DNA of 64,000 nt from Shewanella cutis (GCF_022410515.1 NZ_JACSDI010000001.1:806001-870000); one strand, 5' to 3'. Positions 1 through 10,368 are shown, counted from the first letter of the stretch. The notes: generated by a model from the sequence alone, not told the origin. Program-made: numbers and translations.

Positions 1-1834
1 ATACATCATTACCAATCTCAAGCACCATAGGATCGGCCTTAATTCCCGGCACTTCCTTAGGACAAAGATTAAAGTTAAATCTCAGGCAGTGCTTAGTGAT
101 CATTAACGGCACGTCTTCGGTCACGCCGTTTTTCTCGTAGGTGTCCTGAATTTCAATGACGCCATGGCGTTGATAAAACTCTTTGGCCTTTTCGTTTGCC
201 ACGTTACCTAAGTAACTTAAGTGTTTGAATGGATACACGGCATCTTGATTATATTTCCAAGGTTTTGGCCGCTGGTAAGCTTCAACACGGGCAAGCTCTA
301 ATGCCGCTACCGCATCACGGCGTAGACCGTTGAGCATTGAGGCAGGCAGGAACCAAGGCTCGGCAGTTTCAATGCTGATTTGGCGAGCAACAAAATCAGT
401 GCTGCCCAATTTTGACAGTTGTGTACGAATTGTCTGCAAGGTTTTTTCAGCGTCGGTGGCGGGTGTCTTTTCGACTTCCAATTCAACCGTTGCGCTGAGG
501 CCATAAATATCCGTTAAGGTCAGCGCCACCCCCTTTGCGGTATCGGTTAAACGCATGTCCACAGCAATAATACGCTTGGCGGACTCCTTCGCCAATAAGG
601 CTTCGAAGGCTTGGTTATGGTTTCGGTATAAGGTCATACCAACACGTAAATCCTTTGGTACTTGCAACACATGCAGCTTATGGCCTTCAGCGCGGTTTAC
701 CCGTAAACCTTGTAGCTTGTCGTCGGACTGCTTTGCCATCGCATAGTTAGGCGGAAAATACGCTAAACCATCGCCGTTATTAAATTCGTGGGTCGAACTG
801 ACTTGAATAAAGTCCTTACCAATAGCGACCACTTTACCCACATCTTGGCCAATATATTTGGGCGAGCGGAAGTCTTTAATCCCCTGGCTACGCTCATGGA
901 CAAAGTAGTCGGTACTGCCACGGTTAAAGGTTTTTTCGGGATCTGGGGTAAAGGTATGTTCAGTACGGCCGTGGGATGACGCCACAAATTCAGGGCGACG
1001 CGCCATAATGGCATCGAGTTTTTGGCGATAATGGGCAGTCACGTTCTTCACGTAACTTAAATCTTTTAAACGTCCCTCAATTTTAAAGGAGCGCACGCCA
1101 GCATCGATCAGGGCTTCAAGGTTATCGGTTTGGTTATTGTCTTTTAATGAGAGTAAATGTTCGTTTTGCGCCAACACATCCCCTTGGCGAGTCTTTAGAT
1201 TGCCTGGTAAACGGCACATTTGCGAACATTCACCGCGGTTTGCACTGCGGTTACTGAAGGCATGACTTAAGTTACATAATCCACTGTAGGCCACACACAG
1301 GGCGCCGTGGATAAAGAACTCAATCTGCATGTTGGTGTGAGCCGCAACCTCTCGAATTTGGCTTAAACCAAGCTCGCGTGCCAATACCACTTGTGAGAAT
1401 CCCACTTGCTCCAAAAAGGCGACTTTCTCGGGATTACGGTTATCCATTTGCGTACTAGCGTGCAGTGCAATCGGCGGCAGGTTAAGCTGCAATACCCCCA
1501 TGTCCTGCACAATCAGTGCATCGGCACCGGCGTTATACACATCCCAAATCAGTTTTTCAGCTACCGCCAGTTCATCATCCATCAAAATGGTATTAAGGGC
1601 GACAAACACCTGAGCATGGTACTTATGAGCAAAAGTACACAGGCGCGCGATATCCTCCACACTGTTACCTGCCGTCGCACGCGCCCCAAATGCAGGACCT
1701 CCGATATAAACCGCATCGGCACCATGGCGAATAGCTTCAATACCATAATCGGCATTTTTTGCAGGCGCCAATAACTCTAAGCGGTTATTAACGTGAGAAA
1801 GTTTCTCAGGAGTGTAAATCTCTGGCTGGCTCAT
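1..1834 (-). CDS. rlhA: 23S rRNA C2501 hydroxylase RlhA (U32 peptidase-like), partial
   Basis: Reading from the ATG at 1834 towards the left edge gives about 611 residues with no stop, so the C-terminus (some 40-45 residues by comparison with E. coli RlhA/YdcP, about 653 aa) lies outside the window. The U32 domain is recognisable from the N-terminal LLAPAKNADYG and GADAVYIGGPAFGAR, then FIHGALCVAYSG and the cysteine cluster CNLSHAFSN...GECSQMCRLP. Near the cut edge MITKHCLRF and NLCPKE match the RlhA-specific C-terminal region and separate it from the shorter TrhP (YegQ). RlhA hydroxylates C2501 of 23S rRNA in the peptidyl-transferase centre. The gene stands alone, divergent from rluA, another rRNA/tRNA-modifying gene. 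Confidence 0.88.
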   Translation of the reverse strand, partial: MSQPEIYTPEKLSHVNNRLELLAPAKNADYGIEAIRHGADAVYIGGPAFGARATAGNSVEDIARLCTFAHKYHAQVFVALNTILMDDELAVAEKLIWDVYNAGADALIVQDMGVLQLNLPPIALHASTQMDNRNPEKVAFLEQVGFSQVVLARELGLSQIREVAAHTNMQIEFFIHGALCVAYSGLCNLSHAFSNRSANRGECSQMCRLPGNLKTRQGDVLAQNEHLLSLKDNNQTDNLEALIDAGVRSFKIEGRLKDLSYVKNVTAHYRQKLDAIMARRPEFVASSHGRTEHTFTPDPEKTFNRGSTDYFVHERSQGIKDFRSPKYIGQDVGKVVAIGKDFIQVSSTHEFNNGDGLAYFPPNYAMAKQSDDKLQGLRVNRAEGHKLHVLQVPKDLRVGMTLYRNHNQAFEALLAKESAKRIIAVDMRLTDTAKGVALTLTDIYGLSATVELEVEKTPATDAEKTLQTIRTQLSKLGSTDFVARQISIETAEPWFLPASMLNGLRRDAVAALELARVEAYQRPKPWKYNQDAVYPFKHLSYLGNVANEKAKEFYQRHGVIEIQDTYEKNGVTEDVPLMITKHCLRFNFNLCPKEVPGIKADPMVLEIGNDV

Positions 1835-2021
1835 ACTTCACAGGCTCAAAATGAACAATAACGAAAAAGGTGACGAGTATAACAAAAACTCAAATCTAGC
1901 TCTATCAGCAAATCACTCATCAACCGATTAACCCAGGCTGCTATAGGAAGAAGAGACAACAAACTTGCGCCCCAGAGCCTAGCGGAGTATCTTTGCCGCG
2001 CATTATTGAATAGGCACGATT

Positions 2022-2699
2022 ATGACTGATTTTATTTACCAACCACCGACAACTCCCTGGCTCGATGTGCTTTACCAAGATAAAGACATTATCGTCGTCA
2101 ACAAGCCTTCGGGATTGTTATCTGTGCCTGGTCGTGATCCCGCCCACTTCGACAGTGTTTATGCCCGTGTAAAAACCGAGCACCCCCATTGTCAAATCGT
2201 CCATCGCCTCGATATGGCAACCTCAGGCGTGATGGTAGTTGCGCTCATTCGCAGCGCTGAGCGCGAGTTAAAACGCCAATTTCACGATAGAGAAACCAGC
2301 AAAACCTATCTCGCCAGAGTCGCGGGACACGTTAAAAATGCCACGGGTAGCGTGGATTATCCGCTGATCTGTGACTGGCCCAATCGCCCAAAACAGAAGG
2401 TTGACCACGACATTGGCAAGCCATCATTGACTCATTTTGAAGTATTAAGTCGCGCCAAACGCTCGACACTGGTAAAGCTAAAGCCGATTACTGGACGCTC
2501 ACACCAACTCAGGGTACATATGATGGCACTCGGCCACCCGATCCTCGGCGATGGCTTTTACGCCGATCCACTAGCAAAATCCTTAGCACCACGATTATTA
2601 CTGCACGCCGCCGAGCTTACGATTAAGCACCCTTATACAGGAGAGCCTATGACATTCAGCGCTGACGCCCCCTTTTGCGAACCTGAAGGTGAGCAATGA
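2022..2699 (+). CDS. rluA: Dual-specificity pseudouridine synthase RluA
   Basis: 225 aa, close to E. coli RluA (219 aa). RluA isomerises U746 of 23S rRNA and U32 of several tRNAs. The family signature HRLDMATSG is at residues 61-69 with the catalytic aspartate at 64; KPSGLLSVPGR near residue 28 and RLLLHA near the C-terminus are also typical. There is no N-terminal S4 domain, which fits RluA rather than RluB/C/D. The gene is divergent from rlhA across about 190 bp and is followed by asnC on the same strand. Confidence 0.93.
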   Translation: MTDFIYQPPTTPWLDVLYQDKDIIVVNKPSGLLSVPGRDPAHFDSVYARVKTEHPHCQIVHRLDMATSGVMVVALIRSAERELKRQFHDRETSKTYLARVAGHVKNATGSVDYPLICDWPNRPKQKVDHDIGKPSLTHFEVLSRAKRSTLVKLKPITGRSHQLRVHMMALGHPILGDGFYADPLAKSLAPRLLLHAAELTIKHPYTGEPMTFSADAPFCEPEGEQ

Positions 2700-2794
2700 T
2701 CACTAACAATAATTAAAAAGCGCGAAAGCAGTAGCCATTCTCCATAAAAAAACGTAACTTTATGACAATTCATTATGTTATAGAGAGTTTATTT

Positions 2795-3256
2795 ATGGAA
2801 ACCGCATTTCAGCGTGATCAGCTAGATAACCATATCCTCGAAGCCTTAATGCAAGACGCGCGCACCCCCTTTGCCGAGCTTGCCAAGCGTTTCGGTGTGA
2901 GTGCGGGTACCATTCATGTGCGCGTCGAGAAAATGAAACAGGCAGGGATTATTACCGGTGCCCAAATCACCATCAACCCCAAGGCGCTGGGTTACGATGT
3001 CTGCTGCTTTATCGGTATCAACCTCAAAAGTGCCGGCGACTACCCAGCGGCCATCGCTAAACTGAACGCCCTCGAAGAAGTGGTTGAAGCCTACTACACC
3101 ACTGGCAACTACAGCATTTTTGTCAAAGTCATGTGCCAATCCATTGATGGCCTGCAACATGTCCTCATTAACCGCATTCAATCTATTGATGAAATTCAAT
3201 CGACTGAAACCCTAATCAGCTTACAAAACCCAATAACAAGGGCGGTAAAGCCTTAA
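2795..3256 (+). CDS. asnC: Lrp/AsnC-family regulator AsnC
   Basis: 153 aa from the ATG at 2795. An in-frame ATG at 2762 exists, but the family start (METAFQRDQLDNHILEAL) aligns with E. coli AsnC at 2795. The N-terminal helix-turn-helix (ELAKRFGVSAGTIHVRVEKMKQAGII) is followed by the RAM/AsnC ligand-binding domain (EEVVEAYYTTGNYSIFVKV) and a C-terminus nearly identical to E. coli AsnC (STETLISLQNPI). AsnC responds to asparagine and controls asnA in E. coli; no asnA lies nearby here, so the target is elsewhere or the regulation differs. Confidence 0.93.
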   Translation: METAFQRDQLDNHILEALMQDARTPFAELAKRFGVSAGTIHVRVEKMKQAGIITGAQITINPKALGYDVCCFIGINLKSAGDYPAAIAKLNALEEVVEAYYTTGNYSIFVKVMCQSIDGLQHVLINRIQSIDEIQSTETLISLQNPITRAVKP

Positions 3257-3463
3257 GTCATCAACTGACTAAAAACCAAACAAACAGAACGTTATATTGC
3301 AAAAGTATGACTTAAGTCTTTTTTCCATCAAAAGTGTTAACCGCACGATACTTTTGTGTTACAACTCCATTGCTAGCAATAAATTGCCAGCATAACAATA
3401 ACAATTTAGCTACAAGTGCGATTGATTTGGCACTACAAGCATTAATTGACAAGGAATGAAGTT

Positions 3464-6400
3464 GTGAAGACAAAACTATCTCTCGCTATCTCCGCAGCAC
3501 TGTTTACGAGTGCTGCTGTTGCAGGTACAACAGCTCAGTACAATACAACCAATCAAACGACTGACAAGTATGCAGGCTTAAGCGTTACTAAAAATGATAG
3601 TAACGAGCAAAAACAAGCTGTAGCTTGGATGGTAAAACTAAAAGCACCTTCTCTTGCGCAGCAAAGCCAGCTAAAAGGATTTAATAAACAATCAGTAATG
3701 AGCCAAATAGAGAGCTCTCAAACCAAGGTAAAAAATGCAATTACCAGCATGGATGCTGATTTAAAAATCGTTGCCACTACCTCAAAATTAGTCAACTCGA
3801 TTGTTGTGGAAGGTAATCATAAGCAAATTGCATCCCTTATTAACAACGCTGAAGTAGCTGCTATTCTGCCTATCTATGACTACAAGCTTGATGTAGCAGC
3901 CAGTGCTGAATATATCAAAGCAAAAGCGGTTATTGATGCGGGTATTGCCTCTGGTAAAGGTCAACGAGTTGCCGTATTAGATACTGGCGTTGACTATACT
4001 CACAAAGCCTTAGGTGGTTCAGGATTAGTTGCTGACTACAAAGCTGCCGTCGCCGCAAAAAGCGAAATGCCAAACTGGCCCCAAGGTAAAGTCATTGGCG
4101 GCTGGGACTTTGTCAATAATGATCCTAACCCAATTGACGTTACCACAAACCACGGCACTCATGTGAGCCACTCAGTGGTTGGGACGGCGCCTGATGTTGA
4201 ACTATTAGCTTACTCCGTTTGCACTGACTTGAGTTGTCCTGGTATCGCTCAATTAAACGCACTTGAAGCCTCAATGGATCCAAACGGTGATGGAGACATC
4301 AGCGATCGCGTCGACACAGTTAACATGTCATTAGGTGGCGACTTTGGTGATGTTGAAGATGGCGCCGTGCAAGTGATGATCAATGAAATGGTGCAACTGG
4401 GCGTCAACCTTATCATCTCCGCAGGTAACGATGGTCCAACACCTTTTGTGGTCGGTGGCCCAAGCACCACAAATAGTGCTCTTTCCGTTGGCGCAATGAC
4501 GCACCCGACCAACAAAATTGGTAAAATTGAAGCATCCATTGCGGGTAATACAGTAACGGCAATTGCGGCAGGATTTAATAAATCCAATACATATAGCTTC
4601 ACGAATACCGTTGCGCCGATCGTCTACCCCGCTACCAATAAAAATGGCTGCGCGGCTTACACAGAAGATTTAACGGGCAAAACCGTTTTAATCGATCGTG
4701 GAACTTGTGGATTCGTAGTTAAAGTTCTGAATGCTCAGTTAAAAGGAGCCGCATTTGTTATTGTGGCTAACAACGCTGCTAAAGCTGGCGCGTTTGTGAT
4801 GGGCGGAACTGACGACAAGATCACCATTCCTTCGGTAATGGTTTCTAAGGAAGATGGCGATGCAATCAAAACTGCACTCGCCTCGGGTGATGTTCCATTT
4901 AGTATTGCATCGACTGAATTGGGTACTGCTGGAGCCATTGCGACCTTTACGTCAAGAGGCCCATCGATTGGCGGAACCTTGAAACCTGAGATTACCGCCC
5001 CTGGTACTGATATCCTCACCGCACACCCAGGATTAGGTGAAGGCTTAACCCCAATCAGCGGAACATCCTTCTCAAGCCCAATTACGGCTGGTGCGGTAAG
5101 TATCATTCGTGAAGCATTACCTCATCGCAATGCATTTGAGGTAAAAGCGACCATCATGAACGCTGCAAACCTTGATGTGACGCTTGAGCCAAAAGAGATT
5201 AACCCAGATACAGAGCTAGCACCGATTAGCTATATCGGTTCTGGTTTAGTGGACGTAGAAAAAGCCATTAATCTGCCCGTTGCTGCTTGGAATAAAGACA
5301 CCAAACAAGCTGCGTTAGCATTTGGCTTATTAGCGCTCAACAAAACCACATCAATCACCAAAACTGTCACCGTTAAAAACTTCTCTGCAACTGAAAAAAC
5401 TTACACCTTAAAAGTTGAGCAACGTTTCCAAAACGATCTTGATTCAGGCGCCTTAAGTTTTGCATTACCAGCCAGTGTCACTATTCCTGCAGGACAAACG
5501 ATCAATTTTGATGTGACGGCAACGATTGACCCGACAAAATTACCAGAGTGGTCGCTAACATCATCCTATGAACTCAATGGAACGGCAGCGGATGCATCTG
5601 CGGCGCTGACACTTTCTGAATATGATGGTGCCATCCAATTTATGGAGGGTGACGTAAAAGCGCTCCATTTGGTGTATCACGTACTGCCTAAAGCGGCTGC
5701 GGCAATTTCAGTCGAAACTGAAGTCACCGAAGACGGCTTGGTAAGAACGCTCACTAACGTTGGTGCGACGTCAATTACCGATCCATTTACAGCCCCATTA
5801 ATCGCTACAAGTCCTGTAGATCAATCTAAACGTCACGACCTGTTAAATGCTTCTAGTGAGCTATTACTTAGCAGCTCATGTGATACTGGCATTGCAATCT
5901 ATAACACCTTGCAAATGCGTGATCCTATTGTTCATGCATTAGTGGCAAGTTACGACGTTGACTATGACCTCAACAATGACGGTGTTTGGGACTACACTGC
6001 CGCAACGGTAAACTTAGACTGGTTTAGCACACGTGACAATCCTTTACCAAGATCCCTCTATGGCTTAGTGGCTAAATACGGCACCTCATCAGGGACTTTA
6101 GAACCTGTTTTCCACGTTACAGGTAATGATTTCCTCACCAGCAAAGTGTGTTTAGAAGATATTGGTTTAGCTGAAGCTGACTTAGGTAAAACCATTAAAG
6201 TTCGTTACCGTGTTGAAGATAGTGATTGGGCACCAATCCCCTCAGGTGATGAAGACAGTGTGGTAGCTTCGCTTTTACTTGATGGTTCAGGAACGTCTGC
6301 AATGTTGCTGGATGCGAAAGGTAATGAAGTCAGTGAACTCAAGCCTGGTGAAAGCGCGATTTTAGAAACTAAAGTTGGTAGTAATGCCAAAGGCTTTATG

Positions 6401-7114
6401 TTCTTGTCTGACTCAGGCTCTATGTCTGTCGTAGCAAATACTACAGATGAAGGTAACTCTGCACCAACGGTAGAAAATTTAACACTGTCAGTGAATAAAG
6501 GAACGGCAGCAGGAAGCGTACTCGGTCAACTCAAGGCGACAGACCCAGATATGTTAACGAGCCCATTCTCTGAGTTTGTGACACTCAGCTCTAACAGCAG
6601 TATGGTCGTTATCGCTAAAGATGGAACTGTCCGCTTAAGTGATAATGCGGTAATCAATCAACAAAGCAAAACAATGGAAGTTGAAGTGATTGCACTCGAC
6701 ACCATGGGCAACGCATCAACTCCTGCGAAAGTCACTGTGTTGATTAATAATACTAAGCCATCGGTTACACCAACCAATGCAAATGCGACCGAAAATTCAT
6801 ATGTCGCATTACTTGCAAATGGTAAAGATGTTGATGGTGATGAACTCACTTACACATGGACGCAAACATCCGGTCCTTCAGTTAGTTTTGTCAACGGCAA
6901 AGATAGAATCGGATTTACCGCTCCGGCTGGTGAAAGCGTTTACACCTTTACCGTTGTCGCCTCTGATGGGGTTGATAATAGTAATGTTGGCACATCTACT
7001 GTCACAGTAAAAACAGCGAAGTCTAACAACGGTGGCGGCACATCTGGTGGCGCGTTAGGCTGGTTAACTGCATTGTTATTACCTCTGGCGGCATTACGTC
7101 GTCGCATGAAGTAA
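3464..7114 (+). CDS. Secreted subtilisin-like (S8) serine protease with GlyGly-CTERM anchor
   Basis: The GTG at 3464 is chosen because AAGGA lies 8 nt upstream and the next residues (KTKLSLAISAALFTSAAVAG) form a signal peptide; this gives 1216 aa. A prodomain-like region precedes the catalytic domain. The triad is visible: Asp173 (VLDTGVDYTH), His230 (NHGTHVSH) and Ser535 (GTSFSSP), with a PA insert at about 375-485 between His and Ser. After the protease come beta-sandwich segments and a cadherin-like stretch (about 1010-1170). The tail reads NNGGGTSGGALGW, then a hydrophobic helix and LRRRMK, a GlyGly-CTERM signal. Such tails are cleaved by rhombosortase and reach the surface through type II secretion. 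Substrate unknown; likely nutritional. Confidence 0.9.
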   Translation: MKTKLSLAISAALFTSAAVAGTTAQYNTTNQTTDKYAGLSVTKNDSNEQKQAVAWMVKLKAPSLAQQSQLKGFNKQSVMSQIESSQTKVKNAITSMDADLKIVATTSKLVNSIVVEGNHKQIASLINNAEVAAILPIYDYKLDVAASAEYIKAKAVIDAGIASGKGQRVAVLDTGVDYTHKALGGSGLVADYKAAVAAKSEMPNWPQGKVIGGWDFVNNDPNPIDVTTNHGTHVSHSVVGTAPDVELLAYSVCTDLSCPGIAQLNALEASMDPNGDGDISDRVDTVNMSLGGDFGDVEDGAVQVMINEMVQLGVNLIISAGNDGPTPFVVGGPSTTNSALSVGAMTHPTNKIGKIEASIAGNTVTAIAAGFNKSNTYSFTNTVAPIVYPATNKNGCAAYTEDLTGKTVLIDRGTCGFVVKVLNAQLKGAAFVIVANNAAKAGAFVMGGTDDKITIPSVMVSKEDGDAIKTALASGDVPFSIASTELGTAGAIATFTSRGPSIGGTLKPEITAPGTDILTAHPGLGEGLTPISGTSFSSPITAGAVSIIREALPHRNAFEVKATIMNAANLDVTLEPKEINPDTELAPISYIGSGLVDVEKAINLPVAAWNKDTKQAALAFGLLALNKTTSITKTVTVKNFSATEKTYTLKVEQRFQNDLDSGALSFALPASVTIPAGQTINFDVTATIDPTKLPEWSLTSSYELNGTAADASAALTLSEYDGAIQFMEGDVKALHLVYHVLPKAAAAISVETEVTEDGLVRTLTNVGATSITDPFTAPLIATSPVDQSKRHDLLNASSELLLSSSCDTGIAIYNTLQMRDPIVHALVASYDVDYDLNNDGVWDYTAATVNLDWFSTRDNPLPRSLYGLVAKYGTSSGTLEPVFHVTGNDFLTSKVCLEDIGLAEADLGKTIKVRYRVEDSDWAPIPSGDEDSVVASLLLDGSGTSAMLLDAKGNEVSELKPGESAILETKVGSNAKGFMFLSDSGSMSVVANTTDEGNSAPTVENLTLSVNKGTAAGSVLGQLKATDPDMLTSPFSEFVTLSSNSSMVVIAKDGTVRLSDNAVINQQSKTMEVEVIALDTMGNASTPAKVTVLINNTKPSVTPTNANATENSYVALLANGKDVDGDELTYTWTQTSGPSVSFVNGKDRIGFTAPAGESVYTFTVVASDGVDNSNVGTSTVTVKTAKSNNGGGTSGGALGWLTALLLPLAALRRRMK

Positions 7115-7132
7115 TAATTTGATTTAATTAAT

Positions 7133-7161
7133 AAAAGGGAGTCTAAATGACTCCCTTTTTT
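7133..7161 (+). terminator. Rho-independent terminator of the S8 protease gene
   Basis: GGGAGTC and GACTCCC arms around TAAAT, followed by six T. The A-run before the stem would also let it work in the opposite direction for yadH. Confidence 0.85.
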
Positions 7162-7219
7162 ATGATAGTAATTGTATCTCTCAGTAAATCTAGCTTCGAC
7201 TTAAAAAGCGTTTAAACAA

Positions 7220-7990
7220 CTACGAGCGCAGCCCTATGCCTCTGGATATCAGGTAATATGCAACTCCCCAAAGTACGGCACAAAAACCCACCATAATTCC
7301 AATTGAAAGGGGCACACTGATATCGGCAAAGCCTAAAAAACCATAGCGGAAGACGTTGATCATATAGACCACAGGGTTCAGTGCCGAAACGCCTTGCCAA
7401 AAAGCCGGCAATAAAGACAGAGAATAAAATACCCCGCCAAGGTAGGTTAATGGCGTAAGCACAAACGTCGGGATGATACTGATATCATCAAAACTCTTGG
7501 CAAATACCGCGTTAATTAATCCACCTAAGGAGAATAACACTGAGGTTAAAAATACCGTCATGATCACAAGGCCCGCGTGGTGCAAGCTGATATCGACAAA
7601 GAACATGGCGACCAATGTCACGATTAACCCAACGCACAAGCCCCGCGCGACACCACCGCCCACGTAGCCTGCGATCATCACATAGTGAGGTACGGGTGCA
7701 ACCATTAACTCCTCAAGATTGCGCTGAAATTTGGCACTATAAAAAGAACTCGCGACATTCGAATAGGAGTTAGTAATCACCGACATCATGATAAGACCCG
7801 GTGCGATAAACTCCATATAGGACACACCGCCCATTTCCCCAATGCGACTGCCAACCAAGTTACCAAAAATCAGAAAATACAAGGTCATAGTGATTGCTGG
7901 CGGCACCAAGGTTTGGATCCAAATCCGTGTAAAACGATTAATTTCCTTGGTTAATATGCTCTTAAAGGCAATAAAATACAGTTGTTTCAT
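7220..7990 (-). CDS. yadH: ABC-2 type transporter permease YadH
   Basis: 256 aa, the same length as E. coli YadH and closely similar along its length (TLVPPAITMTLYFLIFGNLVGSRIG, AKFQRNLEELMVAPVPHYV, TPLTYLGGVFYSLSLLPAFWQ, ending SRGIGLRS). Six hydrophobic segments are expected. Its start overlaps the end of the ATPase gene by 4 nt, so the two are translationally coupled and form one exporter. The substrate of YadGH is not established. Confidence 0.92.
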   Translation of the reverse strand: MKQLYFIAFKSILTKEINRFTRIWIQTLVPPAITMTLYFLIFGNLVGSRIGEMGGVSYMEFIAPGLIMMSVITNSYSNVASSFYSAKFQRNLEELMVAPVPHYVMIAGYVGGGVARGLCVGLIVTLVAMFFVDISLHHAGLVIMTVFLTSVLFSLGGLINAVFAKSFDDISIIPTFVLTPLTYLGGVFYSLSLLPAFWQGVSALNPVVYMINVFRYGFLGFADISVPLSIGIMVGFCAVLWGVAYYLISRGIGLRS

Positions 7991-8925
7991 GCCTTAGCTC
8001 CTTGGGTTTTCTTCACTAACTCGACGAAGAGTTCTTCTAAACGATTGGATTTGTTACGCATAGACAGGACCTCCACCTTAGCGGCGGTTAACTGCGTAAA
8101 TACATCATTGAGGTTGTGGTCCTTCGCCACATCCACCTCCAAAGTATGCGGATCGGTTAAACGGCACTCCATGCCATCGAGTGTTGGCGCGACACTAATA
8201 TCGCGGCGCAGGTCAAGAATAAAGGTTTCAAGATTCAGCTTGCCCAGCAAGGCCTTCATGCTAGTGCACTCCACCAGCACACCTTTATCAATAATACCGA
8301 TATTGCGGCACAGCATTTCAGCTTCTTCAAGGTAGTGAGTGGTCAGGATAATCGTCACCCCTTGCTGATTAATCTGCTTGAGAAACTCCCACATTGAGCG
8401 GCGCAGCTCAATATCCACACCTGCCGTTGGCTCATCTAAGATCAATAATTTAGGTTCGTGCATCAGTGCGCGGGCAATCATTAACCGCCGCTTCATCCCA
8501 CCCGACAAGGTGCGAGACTGACTGTTACGCTTATCCCACAAATCCAACTGAGTTAAGTATTTTTGCGCACGCTCGAGGGCTACAGCTTTAGGGACGCCAT
8601 AATAGCCCGCCTGATTCACCACAATTTGCAGCACAGTTTCAAACTGGTTGAAGTTAAACTCCTGCGGCACTAAGCCAATACACAGCTTGGCTTCTTCGAG
8701 CTGCTTATCGATATCAAAATCAAACACTTTGACTGAGCCAGCGGTTTTCTGCACCAAGGAGCTGATAATACCGATAGTGGTCGACTTACCTGCGCCGTTA
8801 GGACCTAACAGGGCGAAAAAGTCTCCCTGTTCAACGGTAAGGCTAATCCCCTTTACCGCCTCAACGCCGCCTTTGTAGGTTTTTTTAAGCCCCTCGATTA
8901 CGAGAGCATGGGCATGATTGGCCAT
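7987..8925 (-). CDS. yadG: ABC transporter ATP-binding protein YadG
   Basis: 312 aa from the ATG at 8925, which has AGGT about 9 nt upstream; an in-frame start at 8955 would add ten residues absent from the family. The Walker A motif GPNGAGKST, the Q-loop (PQEFNF), the signature LSGGMKRRL and Walker B LLILDEPTAGVD are all present, and TTHYLEEAEMLCRNIGII follows. The protein matches E. coli YadG strongly. Ends inside the yadH start (ATGA overlap). Confidence 0.92.
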   Translation of the reverse strand: MANHAHALVIEGLKKTYKGGVEAVKGISLTVEQGDFFALLGPNGAGKSTTIGIISSLVQKTAGSVKVFDFDIDKQLEEAKLCIGLVPQEFNFNQFETVLQIVVNQAGYYGVPKAVALERAQKYLTQLDLWDKRNSQSRTLSGGMKRRLMIARALMHEPKLLILDEPTAGVDIELRRSMWEFLKQINQQGVTIILTTHYLEEAEMLCRNIGIIDKGVLVECTSMKALLGKLNLETFILDLRRDISVAPTLDGMECRLTDPHTLEVDVAKDHNLNDVFTQLTAAKVEVLSMRNKSNRLEELFVELVKKTQGAKA

Positions 8926-9116
8926 AGTGCTACCTGATCCTGAAAGAATGAACAAAATAATAAGATGGTGTCGAAAACAGCAAATGCAACACGCTAGATT
9001 GTATAAAAACGAAGTATGACTCTAGTTGATTGAATCTATGGTGATTAATTTATTAAAAATGGCTAATAAACAACACTCGAGTTATCAACAAAACAGCGTA
9101 GCATTAAAGATAACGC

Positions 9117-9148
9117 ACAAAACAAAACTCCCGCCTTGGCGGGAGTTT
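9117..9148 (-). terminator. Terminator of the mpl-ubiX-hpt operon
   Basis: An 11-bp stem (AAACTCCCGCC / GGCGGGAGTTT) lies just past the hpt stop. On the minus strand it is followed by TTTTGTTTT. Confidence 0.8.
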
Positions 9149-9169
9149 GAATCATCAAAAACAACTGAA

Positions 9170-9700
9170 TTATTCGAGTGGCACAACTTTGGCGATATAA
9201 GGCAAGTTGCGGTATTGCTCAGCATAATCGATGCCGTAACCCACAATAAACTCGTCTGGAATGGTAAAACCAATAAAGTCGACTTTAACATCCACTTCGC
9301 GGCGCTCAGGTTTATCCAGCAGAGTACATAAAGCTAAACTCTTAGGCTCACGTAATAGTAGCATTTCGCGCACCTTGTTTAAGGTGTTGCCCGAGTCAAT
9401 TAAGTCTTCCACAATCAGCACATCGCGATCTGCGATATCCGATTGCACATCTTTCAGCACTTTCACATCCCGTGAGCTGGTCATAGCATTGCCATAACTT
9501 GAAACCGACATAAAATCGATTTCAACATGGCCTTTAATACGGCGGCACAGATCAGCCATAAATACGACAGAGCCTTTTAATAATCCCACCATCAGCAAAC
9601 GCTCGCTGTTGGCATAGTGGGCATTGATTTGCTCGGCCAGTTGATCCAATTTTTGGCTGATCTCTTCGGCGGAGATCATCACTTCGGTGGTGTGTTTCAT
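9170..9700 (-). CDS. hpt: Hypoxanthine phosphoribosyltransferase
   Basis: 176 aa from the ATG at 9700, which reads [14 protein letters not shown] as in E. coli Hpt (178 aa). An upstream in-frame start at 9742 would run into ubiX. It transfers phosphoribose from PRPP to hypoxanthine or guanine in purine salvage. The PRPP loop [14 protein letters not shown] and the base-binding end [19 protein letters not shown] are clear. The gene is 7 nt behind ubiX, so it sits last in an mpl-ubiX-hpt operon. Confidence 0.94.
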   Translation of the reverse strand: MKHTTEVMISAEEISQKLDQLAEQINAHYANSERLLMVGLLKGSVVFMADLCRRIKGHVEIDFMSVSSYGNAMTSSRDVKVLKDVQSDIADRDVLIVEDLIDSGNTLNKVREMLLLREPKSLALCTLLDKPERREVDVKVDFIGFTIPDEFIVGYGIDYAEQYRNLPYIAKVVPLE

Positions 9701-9707
9701 ATCAGTC

Positions 9708-10367
9708 TCAATTGTCGATGTCATTGGAGGAGTGTTTGTCATAACCCCAACGACTCGTTAATGCATGGTCAACGCCCAAATGATCGAGGATTCGAGCGAC
9801 CATGAAGTCTACCAGATCTTCAACCGATTTGGGATTGTGATAAAAGCCTGGCGCCGCCGGCATAATAGTGACCCCTAGGCGCGATAGGTTGAGCATATGC
9901 TCTAAGTGTATGGCGTTAAATGGGGTTTCCCGCGGAACAAGGATAAGCTGACCGCGCTCTTTTAATACCACATCCGCCGCACGCTCAAGCAAATTATTGC
10001 TCATTCCCGTCGCGACGGCAGCAAGCGTCCCCGTCGAGCAAGGGCAAATCACCATTTGTTTAGGCGCTGCACTGCCTGAAGCTGGCGGTGAAAACCACTC
10101 ATCCTTGCCTAATACCACTAGCTCACCAGATAAGGGGATATTCTTCTGTGCCAGCACATCAAGTAATTGTGCCTTGGCTTTATCGCTATTAGCACTGAGC
10201 TGCAAGCCATGTTCAGTTGCCAGCACCACCCGAGCGGCACTGGAGATCATTAAAAATACTTGGTAGCCCGAGGCTAATAAGCATTCTAATAATTTCAAAC
10301 CATAGGGCGCGCCCGAGGCTCCTGTCCAGGCTAAGCTAATGGCTTTTGATGATTTGGCATAGGCCAT
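9708..10367 (-). CDS. ubiX: Flavin prenyltransferase UbiX
   Basis: 219 aa. UbiX attaches a dimethylallyl group to FMN to make prenylated FMN, the cofactor of the UbiD decarboxylase in ubiquinone synthesis. Typical segments are [18 protein letters not shown] at the N-terminus, [24 protein letters not shown] in the middle, and [21 protein letters not shown] and [19 protein letters not shown] towards the end. It starts 1 nt after the mpl stop. Confidence 0.94.
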   Translation of the reverse strand: MAYAKSSKAISLAWTGASGAPYGLKLLECLLASGYQVFLMISSAARVVLATEHGLQLSANSDKAKAQLLDVLAQKNIPLSGELVVLGKDEWFSPPASGSAAPKQMVICPCSTGTLAAVATGMSNNLLERAADVVLKERGQLILVPRETPFNAIHLEHMLNLSRLGVTIMPAAPGFYHNPKSVEDLVDFMVARILDHLGVDHALTSRWGYDKHSSNDIDN

Positions 10368-10368
10368 A

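Noticed and set aside
9026..9331. A 101-codon plus-strand frame over the hpt 3' end.
   Set aside because: It includes the hpt terminator and antisense hpt sequence, with no family resemblance.
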